From Vicinamibacterales bacterium (GTDB lineage Bacteria > Acidobacteriota > Vicinamibacteria > Vicinamibacterales > UBA8438), in assembly GCA_029940535.1 (NCBI GenBank), contig JAPYUM010000008.1:1-64000 (forward strand): a DNA stretch of 64,000 bases. Reading direction: 5' to 3'. Shown piece after piece: positions 17,404-28,877 of the stretch. Below the pieces are notes generated by a model. That model was given only the letters and a program-made list of their open reading frames with translations, made no database searches and had not been told where the DNA came from. The position numbers and the translations under genes are program-made. Within the stretch, counting starts at the first letter, position 1. Every line of letters starts with the position of its first letter.

Positions 17404-17705
17404 GCCCCTGGGTCCTCCGTCGTCCGCGCGCGCAGGCCGGAGCGGACCGCCGCCCGTCCGAGCGCATGGGTCGCCGTTGGGTTGGCCAGCGAGACGAATA
17501 CGACGACAAGCAGCAGCTTTAGACTCGTCAAGGACAGCCCCTCGAGTACGGCCACCCCCCCCAGCATGAGGGCGACGCCGAGGGTATCGCACTTGCCCAT
17601 CGCATGGAGCCGACAATAGAAATCGGGCAGACGGAGAATGCCGATGACCCCGGCCAGGACGAACCCGAACCCAACCACCAGCATCAGCCCGGCGACCACG
17701 GTCAT
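17400..17705 (-). CDS. mnhG: Na+/H+ antiporter subunit G (MnhG/MrpG)
   Basis: A 101-residue protein with three membrane helices. The family motif GVIGILRLPDFYCRLHAMGKCDTLGVAL appears in residues 18-45, with the typical 'LRLPDxYxRLHA' core. Small structural subunit of the Mrp complex. The ATG at 17705 overlaps the mnhF stop. Confidence 0.93.
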   Translation of the reverse strand: MTVVAGLMLVVGFGFVLAGVIGILRLPDFYCRLHAMGKCDTLGVALMLGGVAVLEGLSLTSLKLLLVVVFVSLANPTATHALGRAAVRSGLRARTTEDPGA

Positions 17706-17971
17706 TCGGCGCTCCCGGAGATCTCGAAGTACTTGGCCAGCGCCAGGGTGCCGACAAAGCTGATGAGTCCGTAGGACAGCGCGATATCGACAAAGAGGTC
17801 GACACGCTCGTTCCAGGCGCCCAACACCACGAGCAGCACGATGGTCTTGCTGCCGATCAGACCGAGACCGGTAAGTCGGTCAAACACGGACGGGCCGGTG
17901 ATCACGCGATACAACGACAGCAACATCACCAGGGCCAAGGCGACCGCGGTCCCGCCGAGAAAGAGGATCAT
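17702..17971 (-). CDS. mnhF: Na+/H+ antiporter subunit F (MnhF/MrpF)
   Basis: An 89-residue protein with three hydrophobic helices. The motif LYRVITGPSVFDRLTGL near residue 20 and DLFVDIALSYGLISFVGTLALAKYF near 58 are diagnostic for MrpF/PhaF. In E. coli-like systems relatives have been linked to cholate efflux, but here it is an operon subunit. It starts 7 bp after mnhE. Confidence 0.94.
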   Translation of the reverse strand: MILFLGGTAVALALVMLLSLYRVITGPSVFDRLTGLGLIGSKTIVLLVVLGAWNERVDLFVDIALSYGLISFVGTLALAKYFEISGSAE

Positions 17972-17978
17972 GACGACG

Positions 17979-18536
17979 TTAGGCCCCCGTCGGTTCGTCC
18001 GGGCTGTGGAAGAGCAACGCGACTCGGTCGGCCATCGCGCCGTCCTGCGTGGCGCGGGCCCCCTCGTCGGTCAGCGCGTGCACGACGAAAGTGTCATCCT
18101 CGACGTCCAGCGTGACGGTCCCGGGAGTCAAGGTAATTGAATTCGCCAAGGTCAGCCGTGCGATCGTATGTGGATATCGAGCCGTGATTCGCACCATGCG
18201 CGGACTAATGGGCAGACGTGGGTGGAGCACGATGTAGGCGACCTCGAGGCTCGCCACCACAACCCGCGTGGCTAGCCAGGGTAGGTAGCGGCCAAACCGG
18301 TGCCACGGCATCTGCCGCAATGTTTGGGCACGGGCCGTCGACCCCAATGCGGGTGGCTGCGCGACCAATCGTGCCGCCAGCACCGCCACGACGAGGGCCG
18401 TCGCCGCGCCCAGACCGAGATGAAAACTATCGCGCTTGGGAGACAGGAGCAGCCAGAACCCAAAGAGCACCAAGCTGAACGGCACGGCCCCGACTAGCTG
18501 GAGCACACGGGAGCGGGTCGGCGGGGGACTCGCCAT
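17979..18536 (-). CDS. mnhE: Na+/H+ antiporter subunit E (MnhE/MrpE)
   Basis: A 185-residue first gene of the antiporter operon. The N-terminal half is membrane-embedded (VPFSLVLFGFWLLLS, ATALVVAVLAARLV). The C-terminal soluble half carries the MrpE pattern 'RITARYPHTIARLTLANSITLTPGTVTLD', then DTFVVHALTDEGA. The order E-F-G-D(4040)-E(mbh)-B-C-D-D-D resembles archaeal and bacterial Mrp-Mbh modules rather than the Bacillus mrpABCDEFG order. Confidence 0.92.
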   Translation of the reverse strand: MASPPPTRSRVLQLVGAVPFSLVLFGFWLLLSPKRDSFHLGLGAATALVVAVLAARLVAQPPALGSTARAQTLRQMPWHRFGRYLPWLATRVVVASLEVAYIVLHPRLPISPRMVRITARYPHTIARLTLANSITLTPGTVTLDVEDDTFVVHALTDEGARATQDGAMADRVALLFHSPDEPTGA

Positions 18537-18635
18537 CTCGGTCGCTGGGGATTCCGGTATGTGGGAGGCGGCCAGACGGGGACAGAATCGTAAGTTCTCG
18601 AGCGGTCCGGTCTGATCGAAATCAGGATCCTACGC

Positions 18636-18678
18636 GAAATTGAAAGGCCCGACCCCACGCAAGCGAAGGATCGGGCCT
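18636..18678 (-). terminator. Rho-independent terminator of the lipoprotein gene
   Basis: On the minus strand AGGCCCGA (18678-18671) pairs with TCGGGCCT (18652-18645) around an 18-nt loop and is followed by TTCAATTTC. It lies 38 bp after the stop of the lipoprotein gene and upstream of the mnhE start. Stem quality is good; the U tract is interrupted. Confidence 0.65.
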
Positions 18679-18716
18679 GAGACGGAACCCGGCGATCAGC
18701 GCGAGACCCGGACCGG

Positions 18717-19427
18717 CTAGCTGACGTTGGCGATGACCCAGCGGCCTTCGATCGGCTCGTCGCCATTCGCCAGAATCGTCCGTTGCAGTGTCACCGTCAA
18801 CTCTTGCTCGCTCGAGTTGCCGTTGAGCTCGACGGTGGCGGTCACCGAGACATCTTTGGTGACGATCTCGCCATCGAACTGGGACAGATCCTTCGGATCG
18901 CGGTCGTTGTAGATGCTCAGCGTCGCCGTATCCTCCTCAGCGGAGAGTGCCTGCCGGGCGTCGGACACCGTCTTGGAGTGCTCCATCGTCCGACTCCGCC
19001 AGTCGGTCCACGCTTCCTGCACGTCGCCGTCACGCGAGGCAACGGCTTCGTCGTCGCGCTCGGCTTCGAGGACACGGTTGATCGCCTCGAAGTTCTCGTC
19101 CTGGTAGGCGATTTTCTCCTGCGTGAACGCCTCTTCGGCGGTCTGCGCATCAGCCACGGCCTGGATCAGATCTTTGACCCGAAGTGGTCGGCTGCGCTCT
19201 TCGCTCACGCTGTTGACGGAGGGGGCTGTGACGGTCCCTTTTTCGTCGGCATTCCAGCGGAACATCGTGATGTTGACAAGCGATCCACGGTCACCAACAT
19301 TGGATGCATTGAAGTAGGTCCGAATCAGCGTCTGTTCGGGCCCGGCGCCGCCGCACGCCGACACCAATAGCGTCAGCGATACTGCAAACAGTGCGAGTCG
19401 AAACGTCGTCGTTCTAGTTCGAGACAT
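18717..19427 (-). CDS. Predicted lipoprotein of unknown function
   Basis: A 236-residue protein with a lipoprotein signal peptide: MSRTRTTTFR, a hydrophobic core LALFAVSLTLL and lipobox VSAC, making C25 the lipidated cysteine. The mature part (EQTLIRTYFNASNVGDRGSLVNIT...) has a middle acidic, helical, possibly coiled-coil stretch (residues about 85-150) and a C-terminal beta-rich domain ending EGRWVIANVS. The ATG at 19427 has a GGAGG ribosome site. I do not recognise the family. It lies 61 bp downstream of gyrA on the same strand and has its own terminator. Confidence 0.8.
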   Translation of the reverse strand: MSRTRTTTFRLALFAVSLTLLVSACGGAGPEQTLIRTYFNASNVGDRGSLVNITMFRWNADEKGTVTAPSVNSVSEERSRPLRVKDLIQAVADAQTAEEAFTQEKIAYQDENFEAINRVLEAERDDEAVASRDGDVQEAWTDWRSRTMEHSKTVSDARQALSAEEDTATLSIYNDRDPKDLSQFDGEIVTKDVSVTATVELNGNSSEQELTVTLQRTILANGDEPIEGRWVIANVS

Positions 19428-19488
19428 CAAACAGCCTCCCCTTGCACGAGCGCGTCGGAAGCTCCCCGTCCCCGACGCTGGTGACTTC

Positions 19489-21993
19489 CTAGCCGGCCGC
19501 CTCAGGCGCGGGTTCCGGATCGGAATGCTCCTCCTCGTCGTCACTCGAGACGTCCGCCAGACGCGCGAGCGAAACGACCAGGTCTTGTTCGTCGATCTCG
19601 ATCAGCCGAACACCTTGAGTCGCCCGACCAATCGGCCGGATGTCCTTCGTATCCATGCGAAGGACTTTGCCCTGCTGAGTGATGAGCATCAACTCATCCT
19701 CGTTCTCGACATAGGCGATGCCTGCGACATGGCCATTTCGAGCCGATGTTTGGATGCTAATAATACCGAGTCCCCCTCGGGATTGCACGCGGTATTCATC
19801 CAGTTCGGTCCGTTTGCCATAGCCGTTCTCGGTCACCGTCAACAGGGTTCCGCCAGGCCGTACGACGGCCATCGCGACCACCTCGTCCTGGTCCCGCAGG
19901 TTGATCCCACGCACTCCACGAGCGATCCGTCCCATCGGCCGGACATTCTGCTCCTCGAATCGGATCGCCTTGCCCTGGCGAGTGCCCAGGAATACCTGTC
20001 CCTGCCCATCTGTGATCTCGGCCGCGATCACGGCGTCATCCTCCAACACGCCAGCGGCGATGATGCCGCCCTGGCGCGGATTCCGAAAGGCCCGGAGATC
20101 GGTTTTCTTGATCGTTCCACGTCGGGTGCCCATGACGATATAACGCTCTCCGTCTTCTTCCGGCCATTCACGCACGGCGAGGAGCGCCGCAATTGTTTCT
20201 CCTGACTCCATCGAGACGAGGTTCGCGATCGACTTCCCGCGCCCGCTCGGACCCACGTCCGGTATCGTGTAGACCTTCAGCCAGTAGACGCGCCCGCGGT
20301 CGGAGAAAATGAGGATGTAGGAGTGGGTGGACGCAACAAAGAGATGGGTCAGAAAGTCTTCGGCGCGCGTCCGCATCCCGATCCGCCCTTTGCCGCCCCG
20401 GCGCTGGCTTCGGTACTCGGTGATGGCGGTACGCTTGATGTACCCGGTGTTACTGACGGTGATCGCCATGTCCTCTTCAGCGATCAGGTCCTCGATGCGG
20501 AGCTCGCCGGGGTCGTCCACGATCTCGGTGCGCCGCTCGTCGCCGTACTTCGCCTGCACCGCCCGCAGTTCCGCCACCACGATCCCCATGAGCAATCCCT
20601 CGCTCCCGAGGATCTCGCGCAATCGCTCAACCACGAGCAACAACTCAGCCAGCTCGTCCAGCACCTTCTGGCGCTCGAGTCCTGTAAGCCGCTGCAGCTG
20701 CATGTCGAGAATCGCTTGCGCCTGAACTTGGCTCAGCTCGAAACGCTCCATCAGGCCGGTTCGTGCCTCGGCGGGATTCCGGACGCCACGGATGAGGGTG
20801 ATGACGGCATCGAGGTGATCGAGCGCGATCTTCAGTCCTTCGAGGATGTGCGCGCGCGCCTCCGCCTTGCGGAGCTCGAACTCGGTCCGTCGCCGCACCA
20901 CGTCATGCCGGAACGCGACGAACTGCTCGACCATGTCGAGCAGCGGGAGCACCCGTGGGCGACCGCTGGCGATGGCCAGCATGATCACGCCGAAGGTGGT
21001 TTGTAGGGGTGTCTGTTTGTAGAGGTTGTTCAGCACCACCTCTGGCAACTCGCCACGCTTGAGCTCGATGACGATACGCATGCCATCACGGTCCGATTCG
21101 TCGCGCAGGTCACTGATTCCCTCGAGTGACTTGTCACGGACGAGGTCCGCGATCTTCTCGATCAGACGGACCTTGTTGAGCTGGTAGGGAATCTCATTGA
21201 TGATGATCGCTTGCCGGTCCCCTCGTCCGACCGGTTCAAGCTGCGTTCGTCCGCGGACGGTCAACGAACCCCGACCGGTCTGGTACGCCGAATCGATGCC
21301 GGCGCGCCCCACGATGTATCCACCGGTCGGAAAATCCGGTCCGGTGATGATGGTGCGCAACCCTCGCCGCTTCTCGTCGTCCGTTTCCTCTCGATGTTCG
21401 ATCGTCCAGACCACGCCGTCGATGATCTCGGTCAGGTTGTGCGGCGGAATATTGGTGGCCATGCCGACCGCGATGCCGGACGACCCGTTGACGAGCAGAT
21501 TCGGGTAGGGCGTCGGGAGCACCGAGGGTTCCTCGGTCGTCTCGTCATAGTTCGGGACGAAGTCGACCGTCTCCTTGTCGAGGTCGGCCATCAGGTCGTC
21601 CGACAACGGCTGCAGTTTCGCCTCGGTATAACGCATCGCCGCCGGCGGGTCGCCGTCGACCGACCCAAAGTTCCCCTGACCGTCGACCAGGGGATACCGC
21701 ATGTTGAAACCCTGCGCCATCCGAACGAGCGTGTCGTAGATGGAGGCATCTCCGTGGGGGTGGAAATTCCCCATGACCTCGCCGACGATCTTGGCGCACT
21801 TGCGATATGTGCGATTGGAGGCCAACCCCATCAGGCGCATGCCATAGACGACCCGGCGATGGGCCGGTTTGAGACCGTCCCGCACATCGGGCAGCGCACG
21901 CCCGATGATGACGCTCATGGCATAGTCCATGTAGGAGCGCCGCATCTCGTCTTCGATGTTGACGGGCGTTTTGATATCGGGAGCGTCGGACAT
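19489..21993 (-). CDS. gyrA: DNA gyrase subunit A
   Basis: Breakage-reunion subunit of DNA gyrase, 834 residues. The catalytic tyrosine is in [10 protein letters not shown] (about residue 121). The quinolone-resistance region [14 protein letters not shown] has Ser and Asp at the usual 83/87-like positions, the drug-sensitive state. The C-terminal half carries beta-pinwheel repeats, including the GyrA box QRRGGKGR. The tail ends in an acidic stretch ([19 protein letters not shown]). It follows gyrB by 135 bp on the same strand. Confidence 0.98.
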   Translation of the reverse strand: MSDAPDIKTPVNIEDEMRRSYMDYAMSVIIGRALPDVRDGLKPAHRRVVYGMRLMGLASNRTYRKCAKIVGEVMGNFHPHGDASIYDTLVRMAQGFNMRYPLVDGQGNFGSVDGDPPAAMRYTEAKLQPLSDDLMADLDKETVDFVPNYDETTEEPSVLPTPYPNLLVNGSSGIAVGMATNIPPHNLTEIIDGVVWTIEHREETDDEKRRGLRTIITGPDFPTGGYIVGRAGIDSAYQTGRGSLTVRGRTQLEPVGRGDRQAIIINEIPYQLNKVRLIEKIADLVRDKSLEGISDLRDESDRDGMRIVIELKRGELPEVVLNNLYKQTPLQTTFGVIMLAIASGRPRVLPLLDMVEQFVAFRHDVVRRRTEFELRKAEARAHILEGLKIALDHLDAVITLIRGVRNPAEARTGLMERFELSQVQAQAILDMQLQRLTGLERQKVLDELAELLLVVERLREILGSEGLLMGIVVAELRAVQAKYGDERRTEIVDDPGELRIEDLIAEEDMAITVSNTGYIKRTAITEYRSQRRGGKGRIGMRTRAEDFLTHLFVASTHSYILIFSDRGRVYWLKVYTIPDVGPSGRGKSIANLVSMESGETIAALLAVREWPEEDGERYIVMGTRRGTIKKTDLRAFRNPRQGGIIAAGVLEDDAVIAAEITDGQGQVFLGTRQGKAIRFEEQNVRPMGRIARGVRGINLRDQDEVVAMAVVRPGGTLLTVTENGYGKRTELDEYRVQSRGGLGIISIQTSARNGHVAGIAYVENEDELMLITQQGKVLRMDTKDIRPIGRATQGVRLIEIDEQDLVVSLARLADVSSDDEEEHSDPEPAPEAAG

Positions 21994-22128
21994 ATGGATT
22001 ACTCTGACCGGTTCGGTGTGCCCGGAACCGGGGTCTCCAAGCTTCGGGCGGGATCGCTTACACGTAGTTGGCGAATTGGCACCCCTGGTGGCGGCCGGGG
22101 TATCTGTGTGTATGTGCCTATCTAGCGA

Positions 22129-24738
<2,610 letters not shown>

Positions 24739-24777
24739 TTATGGGGCTGTGGTTGGGCGTGCGGGTTAGCCGTACGG

Positions 24778-25935
24778 TTAGATCCGCATCGGCATAATCA
24801 CGTAGGTGTAGTCACAGCCGTTGCTCCCGGCTGGTGAGAGAACCGCCTGACTGAGCTCGTCTTTGAACTCGAGCGCGACACTCTCCGTTTCGGCCACAGC
24901 CATGAAGTCGAGCAGATATTGGGCGTTGAAGCAGATACCCAGCGCCGGTCCGTCATAGTCGACGGTGAGCACCTCTGAGGCTTCGCCGACCTCGGGACTA
25001 CTCGAGGTAATCTCGACCTTCCCACCGTCGATCTGGAATTTAACGGCGCGAGAACGCTCGCTCGACAGGAGCGCCACCCGCTTGATGGCACTGGTCAGCC
25101 GGTCTCGCTCGAACTCGATGCGTTTGTCATTGCCTTTGGGAATAACCCGCTCGTATGCGGGAAACTGCGCGTCGATCATTCGGGAGATCAACTGCCGGCC
25201 ACCGAGATCGAAAAATAAGTGGTTCTCGCCCCGCTCGTATTTCACCGTCTCGACATCGTCACCCAGTAAACGCGCCAATTCCCAGAGTGTCTTCTTCGGC
25301 AGAATCACACGCGTGGCGTCGGCGTCCCCGTGCGCCTCAGCCACCGGTTCAGACCCGGTGGCCTCGACCTCATTCTTGTCGCGCGGGGAGGAGACGAGCG
25401 CAAGTCGATGTCCGTCGGTAGCGACCAGGCTCATGGCCCGATCGGTGAACAAAAACAGGGCGCCATTCAGGAAATACCGGGTGTCCTCACCAGTGATGGC
25501 AAACTGGGTCTTACTGACCATCTCGCGCAGGATGTCGCCCGGGAGCGTCTCGGTGCCTTCACCGGTGGCAACCGGCAACGCTGGAAAGTCGTCTCGCTGC
25601 AGTGTTTGCATCCGAGAGTTGAATCGCTCGGCCGTGACATTAACCGCGCCCGCCGCCGATTGGGTAATCCGCACTTCCGTGTCGGGGAGGGCGCGAACTA
25701 TTTCATAGAGTTTCTTGGCTGGTAGGGTGAGAGCTCCACCCTTGGTGATCGTGGCGGCGCATCGGCTCCGGAGTCCGACCTCAAGATCAGTGGCGGCCAA
25801 GCGAACCGCATGTGCGCCATCGTCGGCTTCTACCAGTACGTTCGCGAGAATCGGAATGGTGTTCTTGCGTTCGACGATGCCTTGAAAGAACTGGAGCTCT
25901 CGAAGAAGTTCAGTTTTACGAACGGTGAGTTCCAT
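24778..25935 (-). CDS. dnaN: DNA polymerase III beta subunit (sliding clamp)
   Basis: The 385-residue ring-forming processivity factor. It starts MELTVRKTELLRELQFFQGIVERKNTIPILANVLVE split in the usual way over the first domain and ends with YVIMPMRI, the canonical C-terminus at the protein-binding pocket. Internal motifs include FNSRMQTLQRDDFPALP and ATDGHRLALVS. It lies 314 bp from dnaA and 117 bp from gyrB, all on the minus strand. Confidence 0.98.
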   Translation of the reverse strand: MELTVRKTELLRELQFFQGIVERKNTIPILANVLVEADDGAHAVRLAATDLEVGLRSRCAATITKGGALTLPAKKLYEIVRALPDTEVRITQSAAGAVNVTAERFNSRMQTLQRDDFPALPVATGEGTETLPGDILREMVSKTQFAITGEDTRYFLNGALFLFTDRAMSLVATDGHRLALVSSPRDKNEVEATGSEPVAEAHGDADATRVILPKKTLWELARLLGDDVETVKYERGENHLFFDLGGRQLISRMIDAQFPAYERVIPKGNDKRIEFERDRLTSAIKRVALLSSERSRAVKFQIDGGKVEITSSSPEVGEASEVLTVDYDGPALGICFNAQYLLDFMAVAETESVALEFKDELSQAVLSPAGSNGCDYTYVIMPMRI

Positions 25936-26249
25936 CTGGGCGGGGCCCTCGGATTTACGGTGTCGTTGAAGTGTTTATACCAAAATGAGAGAGACTCATA
26001 ATTATATCAAGGATCTATAGTCTTGTTGAAAACGGTTTATCTACATTTAAGTTGTTTCGTGTCAATTATTTAGCCTGTTGGGATCTAGTGGATGAATGAC
26101 GGTCTGATCGCGCGATTGAGCCAGACGGGGCAAGAGGGGGTGCGGATGCACATCTTGTGCACATATCCAGAGTGTGGATCCTGTGGAAATCGGCCGATTT
26201 TGACGCAGACACCGATGCGGTTTGGGTCGTGTTTTCTGGAAGATCCGGG
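25936..26249. other. dnaA-dnaN intergenic region, AT-rich, possible part of oriC
   Basis: A 314-bp gap without a convincing gene. The part at 25960-26080 is strikingly AT-rich for this genome and contains a near-consensus DnaA box TTATCTACA at 26037-26045. Two further box-like sequences, TGTGGATCC (26173-26181) and TGTGGAAAT (26182-26190), stand in direct tandem. Such features fit the downstream half of a bipartite origin flanking dnaA, with the AT-rich stretch as a candidate unwinding element. It must also contain the dnaN promoter, which I could not place. Confidence 0.6.
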
Positions 26250-27596
26250 TCAACTGAACGCCTGCAAGAAGTTATCGATGATCGTGTTGAACGCGGCATC
26301 GTTCTTTCGCTTGGTTTCGATTTTTCGGATGGAGTGAATGACGGTCGAGTGGTGCTTGCCGCCAAAGCTCTTCCCGATCTGTGGGAGCGAGGAGTTGGTG
26401 AGCTTCTTACAGAGAAACATGGAAATCTGTCTCGGAAGCGCTACCGACCGGGAGTTATTGCGCGACTTCAGGTCACTGATCTTGAGTGAGTAGAAGTTGG
26501 CGACATGTTTTTGGATGGTCTCGATGGTGACTCGGGCGTCATCGCGTTCGAGAATATCTCGGAGGACGTCCTGTGCGAGGGCGAGTGAGATCTGAGTCCC
26601 CGTTAGCGACGCATAGGCGATCAGCCGAATCAGAGATCCCTCCAACTCCCGGATGTTCGATTTGATTTTGCCGGCGATGTAAAGCGCCACACTGTCGGGG
26701 AGCGGGACGGTCTCGGCTTCCGCCTTTTTCTTCAGAATCGCCACTTTTGTTTCGAGATCCGGGGGGTGAATGTCGGCGATCAGGCCCCATTCGAAGCGGG
26801 AGCGGAGACGTTCTTCGAGCGAGGGAATCTCGTGGGGTGGACAATCGCTGCTGATAACGATCTGTTTTTGAGCGTCATAGAGGGAATTAAAAGTGTGAAA
26901 AAACTCGGTTTGCGTGCCTTCCTTCCCGGAGAGGAACTGGACATCGTCGACGAGCAGGATGTCGGTGCTGCGATATTGCTCGCGGAAATCGAGGATCCGG
27001 TCATATCGAACCGCGTTGATCATCTCGTTCATGAATCGTTCCGACGAGATGTAGGTCAAACCGAGGTGGGGAGAATGGGTTTCGAGATATTGACCAATTG
27101 CGTGCATTAGGTGGGTTTTGCCGAGTCCTACGCCGCCGTAGATGAACAATGGGTTGTAGGAGCGAGAGGGGGCTTCGGCCACCGCGCGGGCCGCGGCGTG
27201 AGCGAATTGATTCGACGGACCGACGACGAACTTCGAAAAGGTATAGCGCTGATTGAGTCTCGCGATGGAACGGGACCGGCCGAGGGTCGGGGCCGCGATG
27301 TCAGGTGTGGGCAGACTGGGAGCCGCGGCCGGAGCGCTGTCGGTGACAAATGCGATCTGCGTACCCTGTCGCTTCAGTTCGTCGAGCGATTCGCTGATAA
27401 CTCCAGCGTAGTGCTTCGTCAGCCAGTCGCGAAAGAGGTCATTTGGCACCCGGACGGTGACGGTATCTCCCGCGTCATCGACAAATGCGGTGGGTTTGAA
27501 CCAGGTATAGAAACTGTGGCGGTTTACCTTGGTCTCGACTCGCGCGAGGATCTGCGCCCAGATATTTTCGGCGCGGCTTCCTGGATCGAGGGTCAC
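26250..27596 (-). CDS. dnaA: Chromosomal replication initiator protein DnaA
   Basis: Origin-binding AAA+ ATPase. Domain I is ENIWAQILARVETKVNRHSFYTWFKPT. The AAA+ core has FVVGPSNQFAHAAARAVAE, Walker A GGVGLGKTHLMHAIG and Walker B DILLVDDVQFLSGKEG. Domain IV has the DNA-binding motif GGKHHSTVIHSIRKIE. I chose the GTG at 27596 because domain I begins about ten residues later, as in other DnaA proteins, giving 448 residues. An in-frame TTG at 27704 would add 36 residues of non-conserved sequence. DnaA probably regulates its own promoter through the boxes upstream. Confidence 0.95.
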   Translation of the reverse strand: MTLDPGSRAENIWAQILARVETKVNRHSFYTWFKPTAFVDDAGDTVTVRVPNDLFRDWLTKHYAGVISESLDELKRQGTQIAFVTDSAPAAAPSLPTPDIAAPTLGRSRSIARLNQRYTFSKFVVGPSNQFAHAAARAVAEAPSRSYNPLFIYGGVGLGKTHLMHAIGQYLETHSPHLGLTYISSERFMNEMINAVRYDRILDFREQYRSTDILLVDDVQFLSGKEGTQTEFFHTFNSLYDAQKQIVISSDCPPHEIPSLEERLRSRFEWGLIADIHPPDLETKVAILKKKAEAETVPLPDSVALYIAGKIKSNIRELEGSLIRLIAYASLTGTQISLALAQDVLRDILERDDARVTIETIQKHVANFYSLKISDLKSRNNSRSVALPRQISMFLCKKLTNSSLPQIGKSFGGKHHSTVIHSIRKIETKRKNDAAFNTIIDNFLQAFS

Positions 27597-27709
27597 AATG
27601 ACGAACGCCTGGCGAAACACCGCTTGGTTGAGGCGTCCGGGGGGTGATCCACAGAAGTTCGGGATGGTGAGTCCAGTGAGATCAAGACGTGAAAAACCAT
27701 GCAACGGCG

Positions 27710-27728
27710 TGTAAATAGGTAATTTACA
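27710..27728. promoter_or_regulatory. Inverted repeat upstream of dnaA
   Basis: TGTAAAT-AGGTA-ATTTACA is a perfect 7-bp inverted repeat with a 5-bp spacer, about 115 bp upstream of the preferred dnaA start. The symmetric AT-rich half sites look like an operator for a dimeric repressor or an origin-associated protein. It does not match the DnaA box. Confidence 0.5.
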
Positions 27729-27786
27729 ACGTCTTTTTTTCGTTCCTGCGGAGACACCGGCATGACGCGATCACAGAAGTTGTCAA

Positions 27787-27818
27787 ATTTCCACATTTTT
27801 TTCCACAACTGTGGAAAA
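27787..27818. promoter_or_regulatory. DnaA box cluster
   Basis: Three box-like 9-mers lie within 32 bp: ATTTCCACA (27787), TTTTCCACA (27799) and, in inverse orientation, TGTGGAAAA (27810). The last two match the relaxed consensus TTWTNCACA and form a palindrome around AC. Confidence 0.7.
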
Positions 27819-27967
27819 CTTTAGAGGGGAGGCCGTCGGTGACGGCTGCAAGGTGGGGACTTTAGCACAGCGAAGCGCCGCGTCGCAACGCGGGCTGCCG
27901 GTAGCCGACGCCGGGAATCAGTCCGGAAGGCTGCGGAGGTTTCTTGGCCATGTGCGTGAGCGGGCCG

Positions 27968-27997
27968 TTGACACGGCTGAATGGCTGTCGTTATGAT
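27968..27997 (+). promoter_or_regulatory. Sigma-70-type promoter of the rpmH operon
   Basis: A perfect -35 TTGACA (27968-27973) and a -10 TATGAT (27992-27997) are separated by 18 bp and sit 40 bp upstream of rpmH. This is the best housekeeping promoter I can see in the window. Confidence 0.8.
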
Positions 27998-28036
27998 AAG
28001 CAGTTCTCACTGTTTTTGAGGAGTTGGTAAAAAGAG

Positions 28037-28177
28037 ATGAAGCGGACCTTCCAGCCGAACAACAGACATCGTAAGAAGACGCACGGATTCCGCGTGCGCA
28101 TGAGTACCCCAGCGGGTCGGCGTGTGCTTAGTCGTCGACGGGCCAAGGGGCGTCACCGCTTGACTGTCTCCGGTTAG
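28037..28177 (+). CDS. rpmH: 50S ribosomal protein L34
   Basis: A 46-residue basic protein, [19 protein letters not shown]...[14 protein letters not shown], a full-length L34 with every conserved segment (residue length 44-47 in most bacteria). It is the first gene of the rpmH-rnpA-yidD-yidC-jag run and starts 40 bp downstream of a near-consensus promoter. Its stop is 31 bp before rnpA. Confidence 0.98.
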   Translation: MKRTFQPNNRHRKKTHGFRVRMSTPAGRRVLSRRRAKGRHRLTVSG

Positions 28178-28208
28178 GACCGGGGACCCCGGACGTGGAG
28201 CAGTTGGC

Positions 28209-28580
28209 GTGGGTCAGGTAAACACGCTTCGGACGCTGCCACGTCGGGAACGCATCAGGCGGCGGCCCGATTTCTTACGGGTTCAGCGGAGTGGCGCGCG
28301 GGTCGGGGGCCGATACATGACGCTGGTGGCCCTGCCGAACGGTCTGGAGGACAGTCGCTTGGGTATTGTCGCGCCCCGTCGCCTGGGTGGTGCCGTCTGG
28401 CGAAACCGATCGAAGCGTCGGGTGCGTGAACTCTTCCGACACCACAAGCCGGCGGCTGGTCTGGACCTGGTTGTCCTGCCGCGGCGCGATTTTCTGGATG
28501 TTCCATTTGCCGCCCTGGTGGACGACTACCGTCGAACGCTCCGTCGTCAGTTCCGAAACCACTCGACATCGCGAGGGTGA
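28209..28580 (+). CDS. rnpA: Ribonuclease P protein component
   Basis: The 123-residue protein subunit of RNase P, which matures tRNA 5' ends with the catalytic RNA. Recognisable pieces are LPRRERIRRRPDFLRVQRSGARVGGRYM near the N-terminus and the RNR motif WRNRSKRRVRELFR near residue 64. It uses a GTG start. It is followed after one base by yidD, in the standard order. Confidence 0.95.
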   Translation: MGQVNTLRTLPRRERIRRRPDFLRVQRSGARVGGRYMTLVALPNGLEDSRLGIVAPRRLGGAVWRNRSKRRVRELFRHHKPAAGLDLVVLPRRDFLDVPFAALVDDYRRTLRRQFRNHSTSRG

Positions 28581-28581
28581 T

Positions 28582-28857
28582 ATGGCCGCGTCGCCGCGGT
28601 TTGGCCGCGAGCTGGACGGGCCGCTGGTTCACCTCTGGGTGATGGGTGTTCGTGCGTATCGTCGGCTGCTTGGTCCGTTCTTTAGTGGATCATGTCGTTT
28701 CGAACCCAGCTGCTCGCACTACTCCGAGGAAGCCGTGCGGCGTCATGGATGCGTCCCTGGTGTCTGGCTCACCGCGCGACGATTGGGCCGCTGCCATCCG
28801 TTCAACCCCGGAGGGTACGACCCGGTCCCTGGAGTGTCCCGTCGGCGCGCTGAGTAG
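28582..28857 (+). CDS. yidD: Membrane protein insertion efficiency factor YidD
   Basis: A 91-residue member of the YidD family, which helps YidC-dependent membrane protein insertion. The diagnostic core is CRFEPSCSHYSEEAVRRHG followed by RLGRCHPFNPGGYDPVP. The three conserved cysteines are present. The ATG at 28582 lies one base after the rnpA stop; longer frames upstream overlap rnpA and are rejected. Confidence 0.95.
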   Translation: MAASPRFGRELDGPLVHLWVMGVRAYRRLLGPFFSGSCRFEPSCSHYSEEAVRRHGCVPGVWLTARRLGRCHPFNPGGYDPVPGVSRRRAE

Positions 28858-28877
28858 CGCGAGGCCCCTGATCTGTT

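Larger units (their letters stand above)
27597..28036. other. oriC candidate region between dnaA and rpmH
   Basis: A 440-bp gap separating the divergent leading-strand gene sets. It contains an inverted pair of DnaA boxes, TTTTCCACA (27799-27807) and TGTGGAAAA (27810-27818), plus ATTTCCACA at 27787-27795. It also has an inverted repeat TGTAAAT/ATTTACA at 27710-27728 and the rpmH promoter. The stretch 27705-27830 is AT-rich. Gene polarity reverses here, as expected at a replication origin. Confidence 0.75.

Noticed and set aside
27597-27704. TTG start for dnaA at 27704
   Set aside because: It would add 36 residues not conserved in DnaA; the GTG at 27596 places domain I at the usual distance from the N-terminus.
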